From Gammaproteobacteria bacterium (GTDB lineage: Bacteria; Pseudomonadota; Gammaproteobacteria; JAUZRS01): DNA of 64,000 nucleotides. The notes beneath the pieces are model-generated. The model did no database searches. It saw nothing but the letters and a program-made list of their open reading frames with translations, and was not told the origin of the DNA. This document shows, piece by piece, positions 18,832 to 28,338 of the stretch. Within the stretch, counting starts at the first letter, position 1. Every line of letters starts with the position of its first letter. The position numbers and the translations under genes are program-made. Where the stretch lies: positions 335,861 through 399,860 of the forward strand of contig JAUZSP010000007.1 in NCBI GenBank assembly GCA_030949385.1. Direction: 5' to 3'.

Positions 18832-18858
18832 AAAAAGCGGCCACCAAGGCCGCTTTTT
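18832..18858 (-). terminator. Rho-independent terminator of the AT-hook gene
   Basis: Perfect 11-bp inverted repeat (18832-18842 and 18848-18858: AAAAAGCGGCC and its complement) around a 5-base loop, giving a GC stem with a T-run on the minus strand. It separates the AT-hook gene from xerD. Confidence 0.85.
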
Positions 18859-18883
18859 ATCATCAGCTTACCCTCAGCTGAAC

Positions 18884-19510
18884 TTACTTTTTAGTACGGC
18901 TCTTACGCTTAGCGGGCGTGGCAGTAATTTTTGCCATCTCCGCCTTTTCCCATTTTTTTGCAAAACGGCTGATCGCTGCTTCTTTCGCTTCACCCATCTT
19001 CAGCAAAGCTTTTTCACGTTTCAAAACCGCTCTCAACTCAGACTGTAGCTCTTTTACTTCAATTTTTAGCTCAGCAGCCTGTAGCTTGAATCTGTTAGGC
19101 CCCACAGTAACCGTTGTTGCTTTGGTAGTAGCCACTGCGGTAGTTGCGTTTTTCTTACCGGGGGGACGGCCACGTCTTTTCGGTTCAGCAGCCGGTGTCG
19201 CAACTGCGGTGGTTGCGTTTTTCTTACCGGGGGGACGACCGCGTCTTTTCGGTTCAGCAGCCGGTGTCGCAACTGCGGTGGTTGCGTTTTTCTTACCGGG
19301 GGGACGACCGCGTCTTTTCGGTTCAGCAGCCGGTGTCGCAACTGCGGTGGTTGCGTTTTTCTTACTGGGGGGACGACCGCGTCTTTTCGGTTCAGCAGCG
19401 GGTGTGGCCGCCTTAGTGGTTGCATTTTTCTTACCGGGGGGACGACCGCGTCTTTTTTTAACTACTGGGGTTGTTTCGTCAGCTGCGCTGACCTTATCTG
19501 TTTCAGCCAT
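18884..19510 (-). CDS. AT-hook repeat DNA-binding protein, histone H1-like
   Basis: Basic protein of 208 residues with five AT-hook cores (RGRPP) at 23-residue spacing, each inside a unit KRRGRPPGKKNATTAVATPAAEP, followed by a C-terminal coiled-coil region (LKIEVKELQSELRAVLKREKALLK) and a basic tail (PAKRKSRTKK). AT-hooks bind the minor groove of A/T-rich DNA. The layout resembles bacterial histone-H1/AlgP-like nucleoid proteins. The start is the second ATG (19510), nine bases from AGGAG. It has its own promoter and terminator, so it is a single-gene unit. Confidence 0.8.
   Translation of the reverse strand: MAETDKVSAADETTPVVKKRRGRPPGKKNATTKAATPAAEPKRRGRPPSKKNATTAVATPAAEPKRRGRPPGKKNATTAVATPAAEPKRRGRPPGKKNATTAVATPAAEPKRRGRPPGKKNATTAVATTKATTVTVGPNRFKLQAAELKIEVKELQSELRAVLKREKALLKMGEAKEAAISRFAKKWEKAEMAKITATPAKRKSRTKK
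19144..19440 (-). repeat. Tandem 69-bp repeat inside the AT-hook gene
   Basis: About four and a half direct copies of a 69-bp (23-codon) unit, differing at very few bases; single changes swap Gly for Ser in one copy. The near identity suggests recent copy-number change by slippage or unequal recombination, which would alter the number of AT-hooks. Confidence 0.85.
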
Positions 19511-19545
19511 GTTCATACACTCCTAATCACAAAAAAGTAACCTGA

Positions 19546-19573
19546 ATTATAGGTCTCTATAATCTGTTTGCAA
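19546..19573 (-). promoter_or_regulatory. Sigma-70-type promoter of the AT-hook gene
   Basis: On the minus strand TTGCAA (19568-19573) and a consensus TATAAT (19546-19551) are separated by 16 bases, ending 35 bases before the ATG at 19510. Confidence 0.6.
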
Positions 19574-19871
19574 TTGTATTTCACCAAAAAAGTGAACTAT
19601 TTTTGCATTTTCTTTATCATACCGCACCATGATAACCATTTAGATGCATAATATGAACAACAACGAACGTATTTTTCTCAGACAAAAATACATTACCGAA
19701 CATAAAAGCACTCAAGCAACACAACACAACACAACACAACACAATACACTCCAATGCCAACCCCCAATACATCGACTGACATTCACTGTTAATGAGCGTT
19801 TATCCAAATAACATTGCACCCACACAAACGCTCCTATTCGTTTGACACTCACCTCACCACTGAGAAAAACA
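19574..19871. other. Intergenic region between the AT-hook and PAP2 genes
   Basis: The 361-bp divergent gap holds the AT-hook promoter at its left end and a pentanucleotide repeat at 19717-19744. I see no credible gene in it. The promoter for the PAP2-EptA operon should lie between the repeat and 19871, but no convincing -35/-10 pair could be chosen. Confidence 0.5.
19717..19744. repeat. Pentanucleotide microsatellite (ACAAC)n
   Basis: About 5.6 uninterrupted copies of ACAAC, starting CAACACAACACAAC, in the gap upstream of the PAP2-EptA operon. Such repeats are prone to slipped-strand changes. Confidence 0.85.
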
Positions 19872-20759
19872 ATGACTTTACTTCGCGCCAAAGAAAACTC
19901 TGCCTCCAAACTGGAAAACAACACTTCCCTTTTGTTTCTGCTCTCCATATCTCTTTTGATTTTACTGTCGTTCATTCTCTTTCTTTTTGCCCTACACCTA
20001 GATCAACTTGATCAAGCGGATTACTGGCATCTACAGGTCGAGACCTTTCTCAATCTAAATCACCTTTTATCCACTCAGTCGAACCTTTGGTTCAATTTGA
20101 CTCAACTCGGTGATGCCTTTGTTCTGCTGCCGCTGTTCTCTTGTTTAATTATTTGGCGACCTCAAGCGTGGGCAGCCATTTTTGCCGCCGTACCGCTGGC
20201 GGCCTTTTTATCGTGGATCGGAAAACTGTTGGCCGCCATGCCTAGGCCTGCCGCCGTTTTAGATCACACACTTTTTAATATCGTTGGACCCACTTTAAGT
20301 TCATCCACCAGCTTACCGTCAGGTCACACCCTCACCCTGTTTGCCGTGATCACCGCTGTTAGCGTTATTTTACTGCCACAACTCCCCAAACGTTTTCAAA
20401 CCACAGCTCTAATCAGCGCCCTCAGTCTCGCACTTTTTCTCTCCTTATCAAGAGTGGCTGTTGGCGCACACTGGCCGTTAGATCTTCTGGTTGGGGCAGC
20501 TTTGGGTATTATTTCAGGGGTTAGCGGCGCACTGTTGGTTCAAAAACAGACAAGGTGGCAGTGGCTGTGTGCGCCCAAACAGCCTATTTTAGCCTTCATT
20601 ATGTTACTATGGGCTTTGGCCTTATTGTTTCACTCATTTCGCCTAATGCAGGAAAGCGTACTGATCATCTGGCCAGCGGCTCTCTCAGCGTTGTTCGTAT
20701 CCGCGCATCTGTTTGGCCTACATGCACACCTATTTTCATCTTCCAAAAAACATCCATGA
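19872..20759 (+). CDS. PAP2-family membrane phosphatase
   Basis: Integral membrane phosphatase of the PAP2 superfamily (295 residues from the ATG at 19872; a TTG at 19842 in the same frame lacks support). The three active-site motifs are present: KLLAAMPRP (K-x6-RP), PSGH, and SRVAVGAHWPLD (SR-x5-H-x3-D). Members act on undecaprenyl pyrophosphate, phosphatidate or lipid A phosphates. The next gene encodes a phosphoethanolamine transferase and overlaps its stop by four bases (ATGA), so both likely work on lipid A or a linked lipid carrier. A PAP2 gene also accompanies mcr-1. Confidence 0.85.
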   Translation: MTLLRAKENSASKLENNTSLLFLLSISLLILLSFILFLFALHLDQLDQADYWHLQVETFLNLNHLLSTQSNLWFNLTQLGDAFVLLPLFSCLIIWRPQAWAAIFAAVPLAAFLSWIGKLLAAMPRPAAVLDHTLFNIVGPTLSSSTSLPSGHTLTLFAVITAVSVILLPQLPKRFQTTALISALSLALFLSLSRVAVGAHWPLDLLVGAALGIISGVSGALLVQKQTRWQWLCAPKQPILAFIMLLWALALLFHSFRLMQESVLIIWPAALSALFVSAHLFGLHAHLFSSSKKHP

Positions 20760-22399
20760 ACAGATTTTCTACCGTGTTTTACCGCAGCACTCTACAAAAA
20801 ATACAGCGTCTAAAGTGGCAACTCAGCGCCAGCCAATTTGTGCTGGCCATCACCGTGATAAATTTGGTGCTTTATCATTGGCCCCTCTATACCTTTATTC
20901 TCTCCGACCTCAACTTTTTTTCCAGCAATGGGTTTTGGACATTTTTTACTGTCGTATTGATTGCCTCCCTCGCTACCGTCCTTGCGATCTCACTCCTGAC
21001 TCTTGTTTCATTTACCTTAGCCAAGGTGTTCTGTGGTTTGGTCGCCATTGTCAACGCCCTTGCCCTCTACTTTATGCTCACCTATCAGGTCATATTGGAT
21101 AAAACCATGATGAGCAATGTGCTGAATACCCAAAGCACAGAAGCACTCGCTTACCTACACCCTAAAATGCTGGTCTATGTTTTTGTTTTCGGTCTACTGC
21201 CTGCCCTACTGCTGTTCAAAGTTCAAATCATCAAAAAAAGCCGCCTCCGCTTGCTTATACACAACCTCACCTTTCTATTAATCGCGCTTGTCTTGATCTA
21301 CTTGAACTCCAGTAGCTGGCTCTGGTTGGACAAAAATTCCAAGATATTGGGCAGTAAAATAGTACCGTGGTCTTATCTCATCAACACGATACGCATTCAA
21401 AATTTACACCTTGACTCTTTGGATGAGCAGCATTTATTGCCCTCTGCTCACTTTAGCAATGATGAAAAAACCGTTGTGGTACTGGTCATCGGCGAGACCG
21501 CTCGGGCGCAAAATTTTTCTTTATACGGTTACAACAGAGCCACGAACCCTTTGCTCTCAAAACGACAAGACCTTACTGTTTTACCAAACGCCACCTCCTG
21601 CTCCACCTACACCACCGCTTCTTTACGCTGCATTCTATCGCACAAAGACAGTCCTGATTCCGATGAACCCTTACCCAGTTATCTACAAAGAATGGGGGTT
21701 GATGTCACATGGCGCACACGCAATTGGGGAGAGCCCCCCATACACGTCGCCCACTATCAGAAAAGACAAGAACTAAAAAAAATCTGTCAAGGAATCGGCT
21801 GTAATTACGATGAAGTGCTTTTAAGTGGTCTGAAACAACAGATTTTATCCTCCAGCAAAAAAAAGGTGTTTGTTGTTTTGCACCAAAAAGGCAGTCACGG
21901 CCCCTCCTATTACTTGGAATACCCCGAGCAATTTGAGGTTTTTAAACCCAGTTGTAAATCTGTGGAACTCAGCCAATGCAGTCAACAAGAACTCATCAAC
22001 GCCTACGACAACACCCTATTGTATACAGACCATTTTCTAGCCCGCCTGATTCAACTGCTAGAAGGACTCAATAACACGTCAACCGTTATGCTCTACCTCT
22101 CCGATCACGGCGAATCTTTGGGTGAGTACGGCCTCTATCTGCATGGAACCCCTTATTCTATTGCGCCGGATGTGCAAAAAAAGATCCCTTTTTTAGTCTG
22201 GATGTCAAAACGGTTTCGTGACAGCAGAGGTCTGGAAAAAACCCTAACGCATAAAAAATATGAGCATTCCCACCACAATGTGTTTCATAGTATTATGGGT
22301 GCATTTGCTATGGTGGGAACAATTTACAATGAAGAACGTGATATTTTCCACAGCCCAAAAAATGAATTAAATTCTTTGCGAGATTTGGAGCAGCCATGA
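20756..22399 (+). CDS. EptA/Mcr-like lipid A phosphoethanolamine transferase
   Basis: Inner-membrane enzyme of 547 residues that transfers phosphoethanolamine from phosphatidylethanolamine to lipid A or another envelope glycan. Five N-terminal membrane helices are followed by a periplasmic sulfatase-fold domain. Visible metal and catalytic motifs are VIGETARAQNFSLYGY, the nucleophile region SCSTYTTASLRCILS (the family has CGTATA.S.PCM), HQKGSHGPSYY and SDHGESLGEYGLYLHG. The start at 20756 (MNRFSTVFYRS) overlaps the PAP2 stop. Family activity lowers the outer membrane's negative charge and can give polymyxin tolerance; the substrate here is inferred. Confidence 0.85.
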   Translation: MNRFSTVFYRSTLQKIQRLKWQLSASQFVLAITVINLVLYHWPLYTFILSDLNFFSSNGFWTFFTVVLIASLATVLAISLLTLVSFTLAKVFCGLVAIVNALALYFMLTYQVILDKTMMSNVLNTQSTEALAYLHPKMLVYVFVFGLLPALLLFKVQIIKKSRLRLLIHNLTFLLIALVLIYLNSSSWLWLDKNSKILGSKIVPWSYLINTIRIQNLHLDSLDEQHLLPSAHFSNDEKTVVVLVIGETARAQNFSLYGYNRATNPLLSKRQDLTVLPNATSCSTYTTASLRCILSHKDSPDSDEPLPSYLQRMGVDVTWRTRNWGEPPIHVAHYQKRQELKKICQGIGCNYDEVLLSGLKQQILSSSKKKVFVVLHQKGSHGPSYYLEYPEQFEVFKPSCKSVELSQCSQQELINAYDNTLLYTDHFLARLIQLLEGLNNTSTVMLYLSDHGESLGEYGLYLHGTPYSIAPDVQKKIPFLVWMSKRFRDSRGLEKTLTHKKYEHSHHNVFHSIMGAFAMVGTIYNEERDIFHSPKNELNSLRDLEQP

Positions 22400-23526
22400 C
22401 CTTGAAAAAATCAAACTCAGCCCCTCTCTTCATTCAGTCGGCTTTCGCACTTGTTTTCCTTTTGCCAATCGACGCATTTTGCACCCCCTTCGGCAGTTAC
22501 GATGCCCGCACCATAGCGATGGGTAATGCCGGTGTGGCTGCCGCCAATCTCAGCGCAGCGGCTTTTTATAATCCCGCCATGCTCGCTCTACAAGAGAGTA
22601 ATAAGAAAAAATTTCACATCACCCTACCAACCCTAGCAATCAATATTGCCGATCAACACGGTGTCATTGACGACCTGAAAAACTATCAAGCCGCTCCCAG
22701 CAACAGTGTGCAACGCACCGAAATTGCCAAACAGATGCTCAATAACCCTTTTTTTGCTGAAGTTCAACTCGGCACAGTGGCAGTCTTTAAAGAAAAATCA
22801 TATTCACTGGCGCTGAATTACAGCCGCCATATCGGTGCCAGTATCAAAACCAGTGCCACCGATCTAGTGACCTATCTGGATACTAAATTAAACGTCATAG
22901 GACTGGACAGTCAAGAACTAGGATTCACTCTGGCAAAACGTTTCCACAATAATAAAAATCGTTTTTCTGTTGGCATTAACCCTAAGCTGGTCTCTGTCAC
23001 TCCCTTTTCCAGTTCAACCTTAGCAACCAGTGTGAATACCAGCAATCTGGATTTCATCAACACCGACAGCAGCCAAAATAAACAAGAGTTTATCTCCCTC
23101 GACCTCGGCCTTGCCTATCAAATGGGTTCGCAATTTCGTGCCGGTTTGAGCATTCGTGATTTAATCAGTCAGCGCTACACCACCGCCGAAGGTGAGCGTA
23201 TTCGCAGCACACCCAAAGCGCGTATTGGCGTTGCTTATGAAGGCCGTTTTTACACTGTTACCGCTGATTACGACCTGAGCAATAACGACCCGATTGCATT
23301 TGAAAACTCCAGTCGTTTTTTCTCCCTCGGCACAGAACTGCGTTTTTATACGATCGCAAAACTGCGTTTAGGCTATCTGCACAACAGCGCGGACAGCAGC
23401 AACCCTGTACAGATGTTTACTCTTGGTGCTGGTCTTAGCCTTTTTGGGGCGGTTCTGGATCTAACCGTCATCAGTGATCAAAAAAATTCGCTCTCAGCAG
23501 CCGTGCAGAGCGGCTTCTCTTTTTAA
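22396..23526 (+). CDS. TraF-like (PF13729) outer membrane beta-barrel protein
   Basis: Exported 376-residue protein. After a signal peptide ending near DAFC/TPFGSY comes the family pattern DARTIAMGNAGVAAANLSAAAFYNPAMLAL, seen in the conjugal-transfer TraF_2/FadL-like family, then amphipathic beta strands to an end typical of barrels (AAVQSGFSF, C-terminal Phe). No conjugation genes are nearby, so the plasmid-transfer label should not be taken literally. It overlaps the transferase stop by four bases, suggesting a shared envelope role. Confidence 0.7.
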   Translation: MTLKKSNSAPLFIQSAFALVFLLPIDAFCTPFGSYDARTIAMGNAGVAAANLSAAAFYNPAMLALQESNKKKFHITLPTLAINIADQHGVIDDLKNYQAAPSNSVQRTEIAKQMLNNPFFAEVQLGTVAVFKEKSYSLALNYSRHIGASIKTSATDLVTYLDTKLNVIGLDSQELGFTLAKRFHNNKNRFSVGINPKLVSVTPFSSSTLATSVNTSNLDFINTDSSQNKQEFISLDLGLAYQMGSQFRAGLSIRDLISQRYTTAEGERIRSTPKARIGVAYEGRFYTVTADYDLSNNDPIAFENSSRFFSLGTELRFYTIAKLRLGYLHNSADSSNPVQMFTLGAGLSLFGAVLDLTVISDQKNSLSAAVQSGFSF

Positions 23527-23552
23527 CCCATTAAACAACACAGACAACACGT

Positions 23553-23993
23553 ATGCCTACCGAACAATCCAATTGCACTCCCGCCCCCCTGCTGCGCCGC
23601 CTTGCGGCTCTGTTTTATGACCTGTTTCTGTTAATCGCCGTGCTGTTTTTTGCCTCTGCGCTGGCCGTTGCTATCAATCAAGCGCCCATTCCAAAGCAAA
23701 ACCTCGGTTTTCAACTCTATCTATTATTGGTAACGTATATTTTCTTTGCTTGGTTTTGGACACACGGCGGGGAAACCTTGGGCATGAGAGCCTGGCGATT
23801 GCAGTTGCAATCCAGCCAAGGCGGTGCCATTACCTGGCGCATCAGTTTAATCCGTTTTATGGCCGCCATCCCCTCACTGCTTTTTTTCGGCTGCGGTTAC
23901 TGGTGGGTACTCATCGACCCCAAAAAACGCAGCTGGCACGACCGACTCTCTCACAGTCAACTCTGTCTGCTGGAAAAAAAGCAGCGTTCATAA
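23553..23993 (+). CDS. RDD-family membrane protein
   Basis: Small RDD-domain protein (146 residues) with the Arg and Asp of the first helix (RRLAALFYDLFLLIAVL), a second hydrophobic segment, the GGETLGMRAWRLQL signature and WHDRLSHSQL near the end. Members occur as multi-pass membrane proteins of largely unknown role, sometimes ion transport. It is the last gene of the PAP2-EptA operon, 26 bp after the TraF-like gene, and its stop overlaps the convergent lptG stop by six bases. Confidence 0.8.
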   Translation: MPTEQSNCTPAPLLRRLAALFYDLFLLIAVLFFASALAVAINQAPIPKQNLGFQLYLLLVTYIFFAWFWTHGGETLGMRAWRLQLQSSQGGAITWRISLIRFMAAIPSLLFFGCGYWWVLIDPKKRSWHDRLSHSQLCLLEKKQRS

Positions 23994-25046
23994 CACACGG
24001 CGTAACAAGTACACACCCGCCCCGAGGAACAAGAGCAAAGGCAAAACAGCACTGATAAAAGGCGAAAGACCATAAACCAAACCCAAGTGACCAAAAAGAC
24101 GCGCCAATAGAAAATAGCCCACGCCAATCAAGGTACCTAATAAAATTTTCTGACCTGCACCCGACGAACGTAACGAACCAAAGACAAATGGCATTGCCAA
24201 CAACAACATCACCAAAGCCGAAAGGGGAGCCAATAAACTGCTCCAAAAAGCCAACTCATAACGAGACGCATCTAATTCGTTATTTCTCAAGTACTCAATA
24301 TAATTGTACAACTCTCGCGCTGACATACTTTCCGGTTGCACAGACAACACATTAAACAGGTCTACGTTAATCAAATAAGGCCACTGCTGTTGTTTTAGTC
24401 TTTTAATCTCGACCCTATCTTCATTAAAGTAGCTGTAACGTAAACCCTTTAGCAACCAGTGATCCGTTTCATAATAGGCACTGACCGCCGACAACGAAAA
24501 ACGTAACACCAAACCATCAAACTCATAAATCGTCACACCGCGTAAATGCAAATCGGGCAATACCGTCCTAACATTGATATAACGGCCTCCATCTTTAACC
24601 CAAAGGCCATTAGCACCTGTCAATGAAACCCGCTTTTCCAAAGCCGTGGAGCGCAGCTCTTCCGCACGTCGATCTCCCACGGGAGCCAACCACTCGCCAA
24701 TCACCGCCATCATCACTGCCAACAACAACCCCACCTGCAAAACAGAACGAATAATGCGTTTTGGTGAGACCCCCGCCGAACGCATCACAATCAACTCAGA
24801 ATTAGCAGCCATAGCCCCCAAACTCAACAAACTGCCGATCAACACCGAGCTGGCAAAATAATCGTGCATTCGTCTTGGAATCGTGTAAACAATGTAAAGA
24901 GCAGCATGGGTCAAGTCGTAATCCTGTTTTCCCACTGAGGAAAGCTCATTAATCAAAGCAAACACCGCATCCACCGAGGTAATCAACAACAACACCATCA
25001 ATGAGCCAGCAATGACCGCACGAGCAATATAACGATCTAAAATCAT
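23988..25046 (-). CDS. lptG: LPS export permease LptG
   Basis: Transmembrane subunit of the LptB2FG ABC transporter (352 residues, YjgP/YjgQ family) that extracts lipopolysaccharide from the inner membrane. Six helices flank a periplasmic beta-jellyroll domain. The N-terminus (LDRYIARAVIAGSLMVLLLI) and the coupling segment (MRSAGVSPKRIIRSVL) are typical. It follows lptF directly. Confidence 0.93.
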   Translation of the reverse strand: MILDRYIARAVIAGSLMVLLLITSVDAVFALINELSSVGKQDYDLTHAALYIVYTIPRRMHDYFASSVLIGSLLSLGAMAANSELIVMRSAGVSPKRIIRSVLQVGLLLAVMMAVIGEWLAPVGDRRAEELRSTALEKRVSLTGANGLWVKDGGRYINVRTVLPDLHLRGVTIYEFDGLVLRFSLSAVSAYYETDHWLLKGLRYSYFNEDRVEIKRLKQQQWPYLINVDLFNVLSVQPESMSARELYNYIEYLRNNELDASRYELAFWSSLLAPLSALVMLLLAMPFVFGSLRSSGAGQKILLGTLIGVGYFLLARLFGHLGLVYGLSPFISAVLPLLLFLGAGVYLLRRVL

Positions 25047-26156
25047 CTACGAACTGCGCCTCAACAGGATCTGTTTTGCCCAAGCAAAACCGTGCATATT
25101 TAAAATCAGTAACAAGACCAGCGAGAACATCAATAACTGCAACCACCACATCCCCAAATAAGGTGCGGTCACACCCTCAACCATCCAATTTTTGGATAAC
25201 ACCAAAAAATTGGAATAAGGCACATAGAACAACACCGCCACCACCAGTTTTCCATAACGCCCTTTGCGGGGTGTGGTGCGACTCAAAGGCACAGCCAACA
25301 ACGCCAAAATCAACGCGACAAGCGGTAAATTCAGACGCCACTGCAATTCCGCTCGGTCGGCTAATTGATCCGAAGACCACAGTTCAGTGGTGGTTTTTGC
25401 TGCCCGTTTTAATGCCTGTTGCACCACCGGATTATCCATCACTACGATGCCATGCTGTTCAAACTCGGTGACTTCGTAATCAGCCTGACCAGGTTGGCCG
25501 ACGTAACGCCTGCCCCGTTCGAATAAAATATGCGCACGCTGATTTTTATCGCCTCGGACAAAGGTCGCCTGCTCAGCAACCTCTAAACTTAAACGACCAT
25601 CGGCCGTTTTAGCGTGAACAAAGACATCCTCTAGAACCGTGCCATCAGCACTCACCTGTTTAACAAACAAAACACTTTTGCCATCACGGGATTCATTAAA
25701 TCGCCCCGCACTGATGTTATTCAACTCCGAACGCTGCTCAAGATTGGCTTTGAGTTTCTGCTCGATCCGAGCCGCCCACGGCGAAGCCCATAAAGTCAAA
25801 CAGACGATAATCAACACCGCCAAACCAGCACAGGCCAAAACGGGGCGAAACAACTCACGACTGCCGATGCCACAGGCGTTCATAGCTGACATTTCACTGT
25901 CTTTATAAAGTCGACCCAAACTCAACATCACACCTAAATAAAGCCCCAAGGGAATCAAGGTGACCAAAAAACCAATAACATAGGTAAAAAACAGCGGCAC
26001 CACAGCGTCGCTCGGCAAAGAGCCCCCCACCGCTTTGCTCAAAATCAACACCAAAGAGTTGCTTACTAAAATCAGCAGTAATACCAATGTCACCGCAAAC
26101 CAAGCCTGCAAAATCTCTTTAATCAAATAACGATCAATAATAGTCAGCAACAGCAT
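25047..26156 (-). CDS. lptF: LPS export permease LptF
   Basis: Partner permease of LptG (369 residues). Features include IIDRYLIKEILQAW, the coupling helix NACGIGSRELFRPVL, a periplasmic domain with QHGIVVMDNP, and LPLVALILALLAVPLSRTTPRKGRYGKL in the late helices. lptF and lptG are adjacent and divergent from pepA, as in E. coli. Confidence 0.93.
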   Translation of the reverse strand: MLLLTIIDRYLIKEILQAWFAVTLVLLLILVSNSLVLILSKAVGGSLPSDAVVPLFFTYVIGFLVTLIPLGLYLGVMLSLGRLYKDSEMSAMNACGIGSRELFRPVLACAGLAVLIIVCLTLWASPWAARIEQKLKANLEQRSELNNISAGRFNESRDGKSVLFVKQVSADGTVLEDVFVHAKTADGRLSLEVAEQATFVRGDKNQRAHILFERGRRYVGQPGQADYEVTEFEQHGIVVMDNPVVQQALKRAAKTTTELWSSDQLADRAELQWRLNLPLVALILALLAVPLSRTTPRKGRYGKLVVAVLFYVPYSNFLVLSKNWMVEGVTAPYLGMWWLQLLMFSLVLLLILNMHGFAWAKQILLRRSS

Positions 26157-26382
26157 CTCTTCCGTTGTTTAAATTTCCATCTAAAAAAAGCATTCACACT
26201 TAAAATCTGCTGCATCATAGCGGTTTTTTGCCTAGAATGGGGCACTTTGCAGTATAGGCAAGGTCACTCTCCTGTGACGCTCTAGCAGCCGTCAGTTGAT
26301 AAATCACAACGACAAATAAAGCAGAGCAGACTACGCTTACGCAACAACACGTGGAACAGAGCCGAATAACATAGGAAATAAT

Positions 26383-27885
26383 ATGGAAATCAGCGTCAAA
26401 AGTGGCAACCCAGAAAAACAACGTACCGCTTGTATTGTATTGGGCGTCTACCAAACCCGAAAGTTAACCCACTCCGCCGAAGAAGTTGATAAAGCCAGCG
26501 ATGGCTATCTTAGCAGCCTGATTCGACGAGGCGATATGGAAGGTGAGTTGGGGCAACATCTGATGCTGCACAACGTACCCAACACCCTCTGTGATCGGGT
26601 TTTATTGGTCGGCTGCGGCAAAGAACGCAAACTCAACGAAAGCGTTTATAAAACCATTCAAGCCAATTGCGCCAAGCGCCTCGACCAGAGCGGCGCATCC
26701 GAAGCGGTCTCTTTCTTAACCGAGCTGCACGTTAAAACCCGCGAGATACACTGGAAAGTACGCACCGCCGCCGAAGAGAGCCAAAAAGCCCTCTACCGTT
26801 TTGACCAGCTGAAAAGCAGCAAAAACCTGCCCCGCCGCCCACTGAAAAAAATCACCTTCAGTGTGCCGTCCCGCCGCAACCTCAGCGACGGTGAAGAGGC
26901 GGTGCGCGAAGCGATGGCCATCGCCTCTGGGATTCATTTTGCTCGTGATCTGAGCAACATGCCCGCCAACGTCTGCACCCCCACCTACTTGGCCAAACAA
27001 GGTCAACAACTCAGTCAGCAATACCCTGGAATCAAAACCAAAATTTTAGAAGAGAGTGACATGGAGCAGCTCGGCATGGGCGCGTTTCTCTCCGTCAGCC
27101 GTGGCAGCTCAGAACCGGCCAAATTGATCGTAATGGAGTACCTCAACGGCGATCCTGACGACCAACCCGTGGTACTGGTGGGCAAAGGCGTCACCTTTGA
27201 CAGCGGCGGCATCTCCCTCAAAGCCGGTGCGGGCATGGATGAGATGAAATTCGATATGTGCGGAGCCGCCAGCGTTTTTGGCACCCTACGCAGCATTGCC
27301 GAACTGCAACTGCCGATCAATTTGGTCTGCGTTGTCGGCGCCACAGAAAACATGCCCGTCCCCGATGCCACCCGTCCTGGCGACATCGTTACCACCATGT
27401 CAGGTCAAACCGTAGAAATTCTCAACACCGATGCCGAAGGCCGTTTGGTGCTCTGTGATGCCCTCACTTATGTGGAAAAATACGATCCCGATGTGGTGAT
27501 TGACATCGCCACCCTCACCGGAGCCTGCATCGTCGCTTTGGGTCACGAACCCTCCGGCCTGTTCAGCAACCACAGTCCACTGGCCAACGACCTGCAAAAC
27601 GCTGGACGCACCAGCGGTGACCGCTGCTGGGAACTGCCCCTATGGGACGAATATCAAGAACAGCTGCAAAGTAATTTTGCCGACATGGCCAACATCGGTG
27701 GCCGCAGTGCAGGCAGCATCACCGCCGCCTGTTTTCTGTCACGCTTCAGTAAAAAGTTCCACTGGGCGCATCTCGACATCGCCGGTACCGCCTGGCACAG
27801 CGGCAAAAACAAAGGGGCAACCGGTCGCCCTGTGGGTCTGTTAAGTCAATACTTGCTTGACTACCAACAGGATAAAAAGGCGTAA
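26383..27885 (+). CDS. pepA: Leucyl aminopeptidase PepA
   Basis: Hexameric M17 aminopeptidase with two metal ions (500 residues). The signature [14 protein letters not shown] and the metal-site segments [17 protein letters not shown] and KFDMCGAA are intact. In E. coli PepA also binds DNA at Xer cer sites and at carAB. It heads the operon pepA-holC-unknown-FliL-like-valS. The 226-bp gap with lptF should hold both promoters. Confidence 0.94.
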   Translation: MEISVKSGNPEKQRTACIVLGVYQTRKLTHSAEEVDKASDGYLSSLIRRGDMEGELGQHLMLHNVPNTLCDRVLLVGCGKERKLNESVYKTIQANCAKRLDQSGASEAVSFLTELHVKTREIHWKVRTAAEESQKALYRFDQLKSSKNLPRRPLKKITFSVPSRRNLSDGEEAVREAMAIASGIHFARDLSNMPANVCTPTYLAKQGQQLSQQYPGIKTKILEESDMEQLGMGAFLSVSRGSSEPAKLIVMEYLNGDPDDQPVVLVGKGVTFDSGGISLKAGAGMDEMKFDMCGAASVFGTLRSIAELQLPINLVCVVGATENMPVPDATRPGDIVTTMSGQTVEILNTDAEGRLVLCDALTYVEKYDPDVVIDIATLTGACIVALGHEPSGLFSNHSPLANDLQNAGRTSGDRCWELPLWDEYQEQLQSNFADMANIGGRSAGSITAACFLSRFSKKFHWAHLDIAGTAWHSGKNKGATGRPVGLLSQYLLDYQQDKKA

Positions 27886-27891
27886 GAGTTC

Positions 27892-28323
27892 ATGACCCAC
27901 GTTGATTTTTATCTGCTCAGCGACGAAAGCCGCAGTGAACGGCTGCGTTTTGTCTGTCGATTGGTGGAAAAAATCCACAACGTGGGGCAAGGCATTTACA
28001 TTCATTGCTCATCGGAAGCGGAACAAAACAGCCTTGATGATCAGCTCTGGACCTTTAAGGCCAACGCCTTTATTGCCCATCAAATCGTCACAGCCAACGC
28101 CTATAAAAATGCTGATGCTTCGATTTGGTTGGGCATGAATTTTGAACCCGATGGCAAAGAACCGATTCTGATCAACCTTGGCATTGAAATCCCACCTTTT
28201 TTCAGCCGTTTTGAGCGGGTCTTAGAGGTGGTCAATCAAGAACAAACGTTGCGTCAGCACGGACGTGAAAAATATCGCTTTTATCAACAACGTGGTTATC
28301 TGTTACGCCACCACCCACTCTAA
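27892..28323 (+). CDS. holC: DNA polymerase III chi subunit HolC
   Basis: Clamp-loader subunit (143 residues) that links SSB to the psi subunit. Family features are HVDFYLLSDES at the start, IHCSSEAEQNSLDDQLWTF, and the ending FYQQRGYLLRHH. It starts seven bases after pepA, in the usual pepA-holC-valS order. Confidence 0.9.
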   Translation: MTHVDFYLLSDESRSERLRFVCRLVEKIHNVGQGIYIHCSSEAEQNSLDDQLWTFKANAFIAHQIVTANAYKNADASIWLGMNFEPDGKEPILINLGIEIPPFFSRFERVLEVVNQEQTLRQHGREKYRFYQQRGYLLRHHPL

Positions 28324-28338
28324 AAAGGGCTAAATACC

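Noticed and set aside
22396..23526. Conjugation function for the TraF-like gene
   Set aside because: No other transfer genes are present; the family name reflects an early annotation of a broader barrel family.
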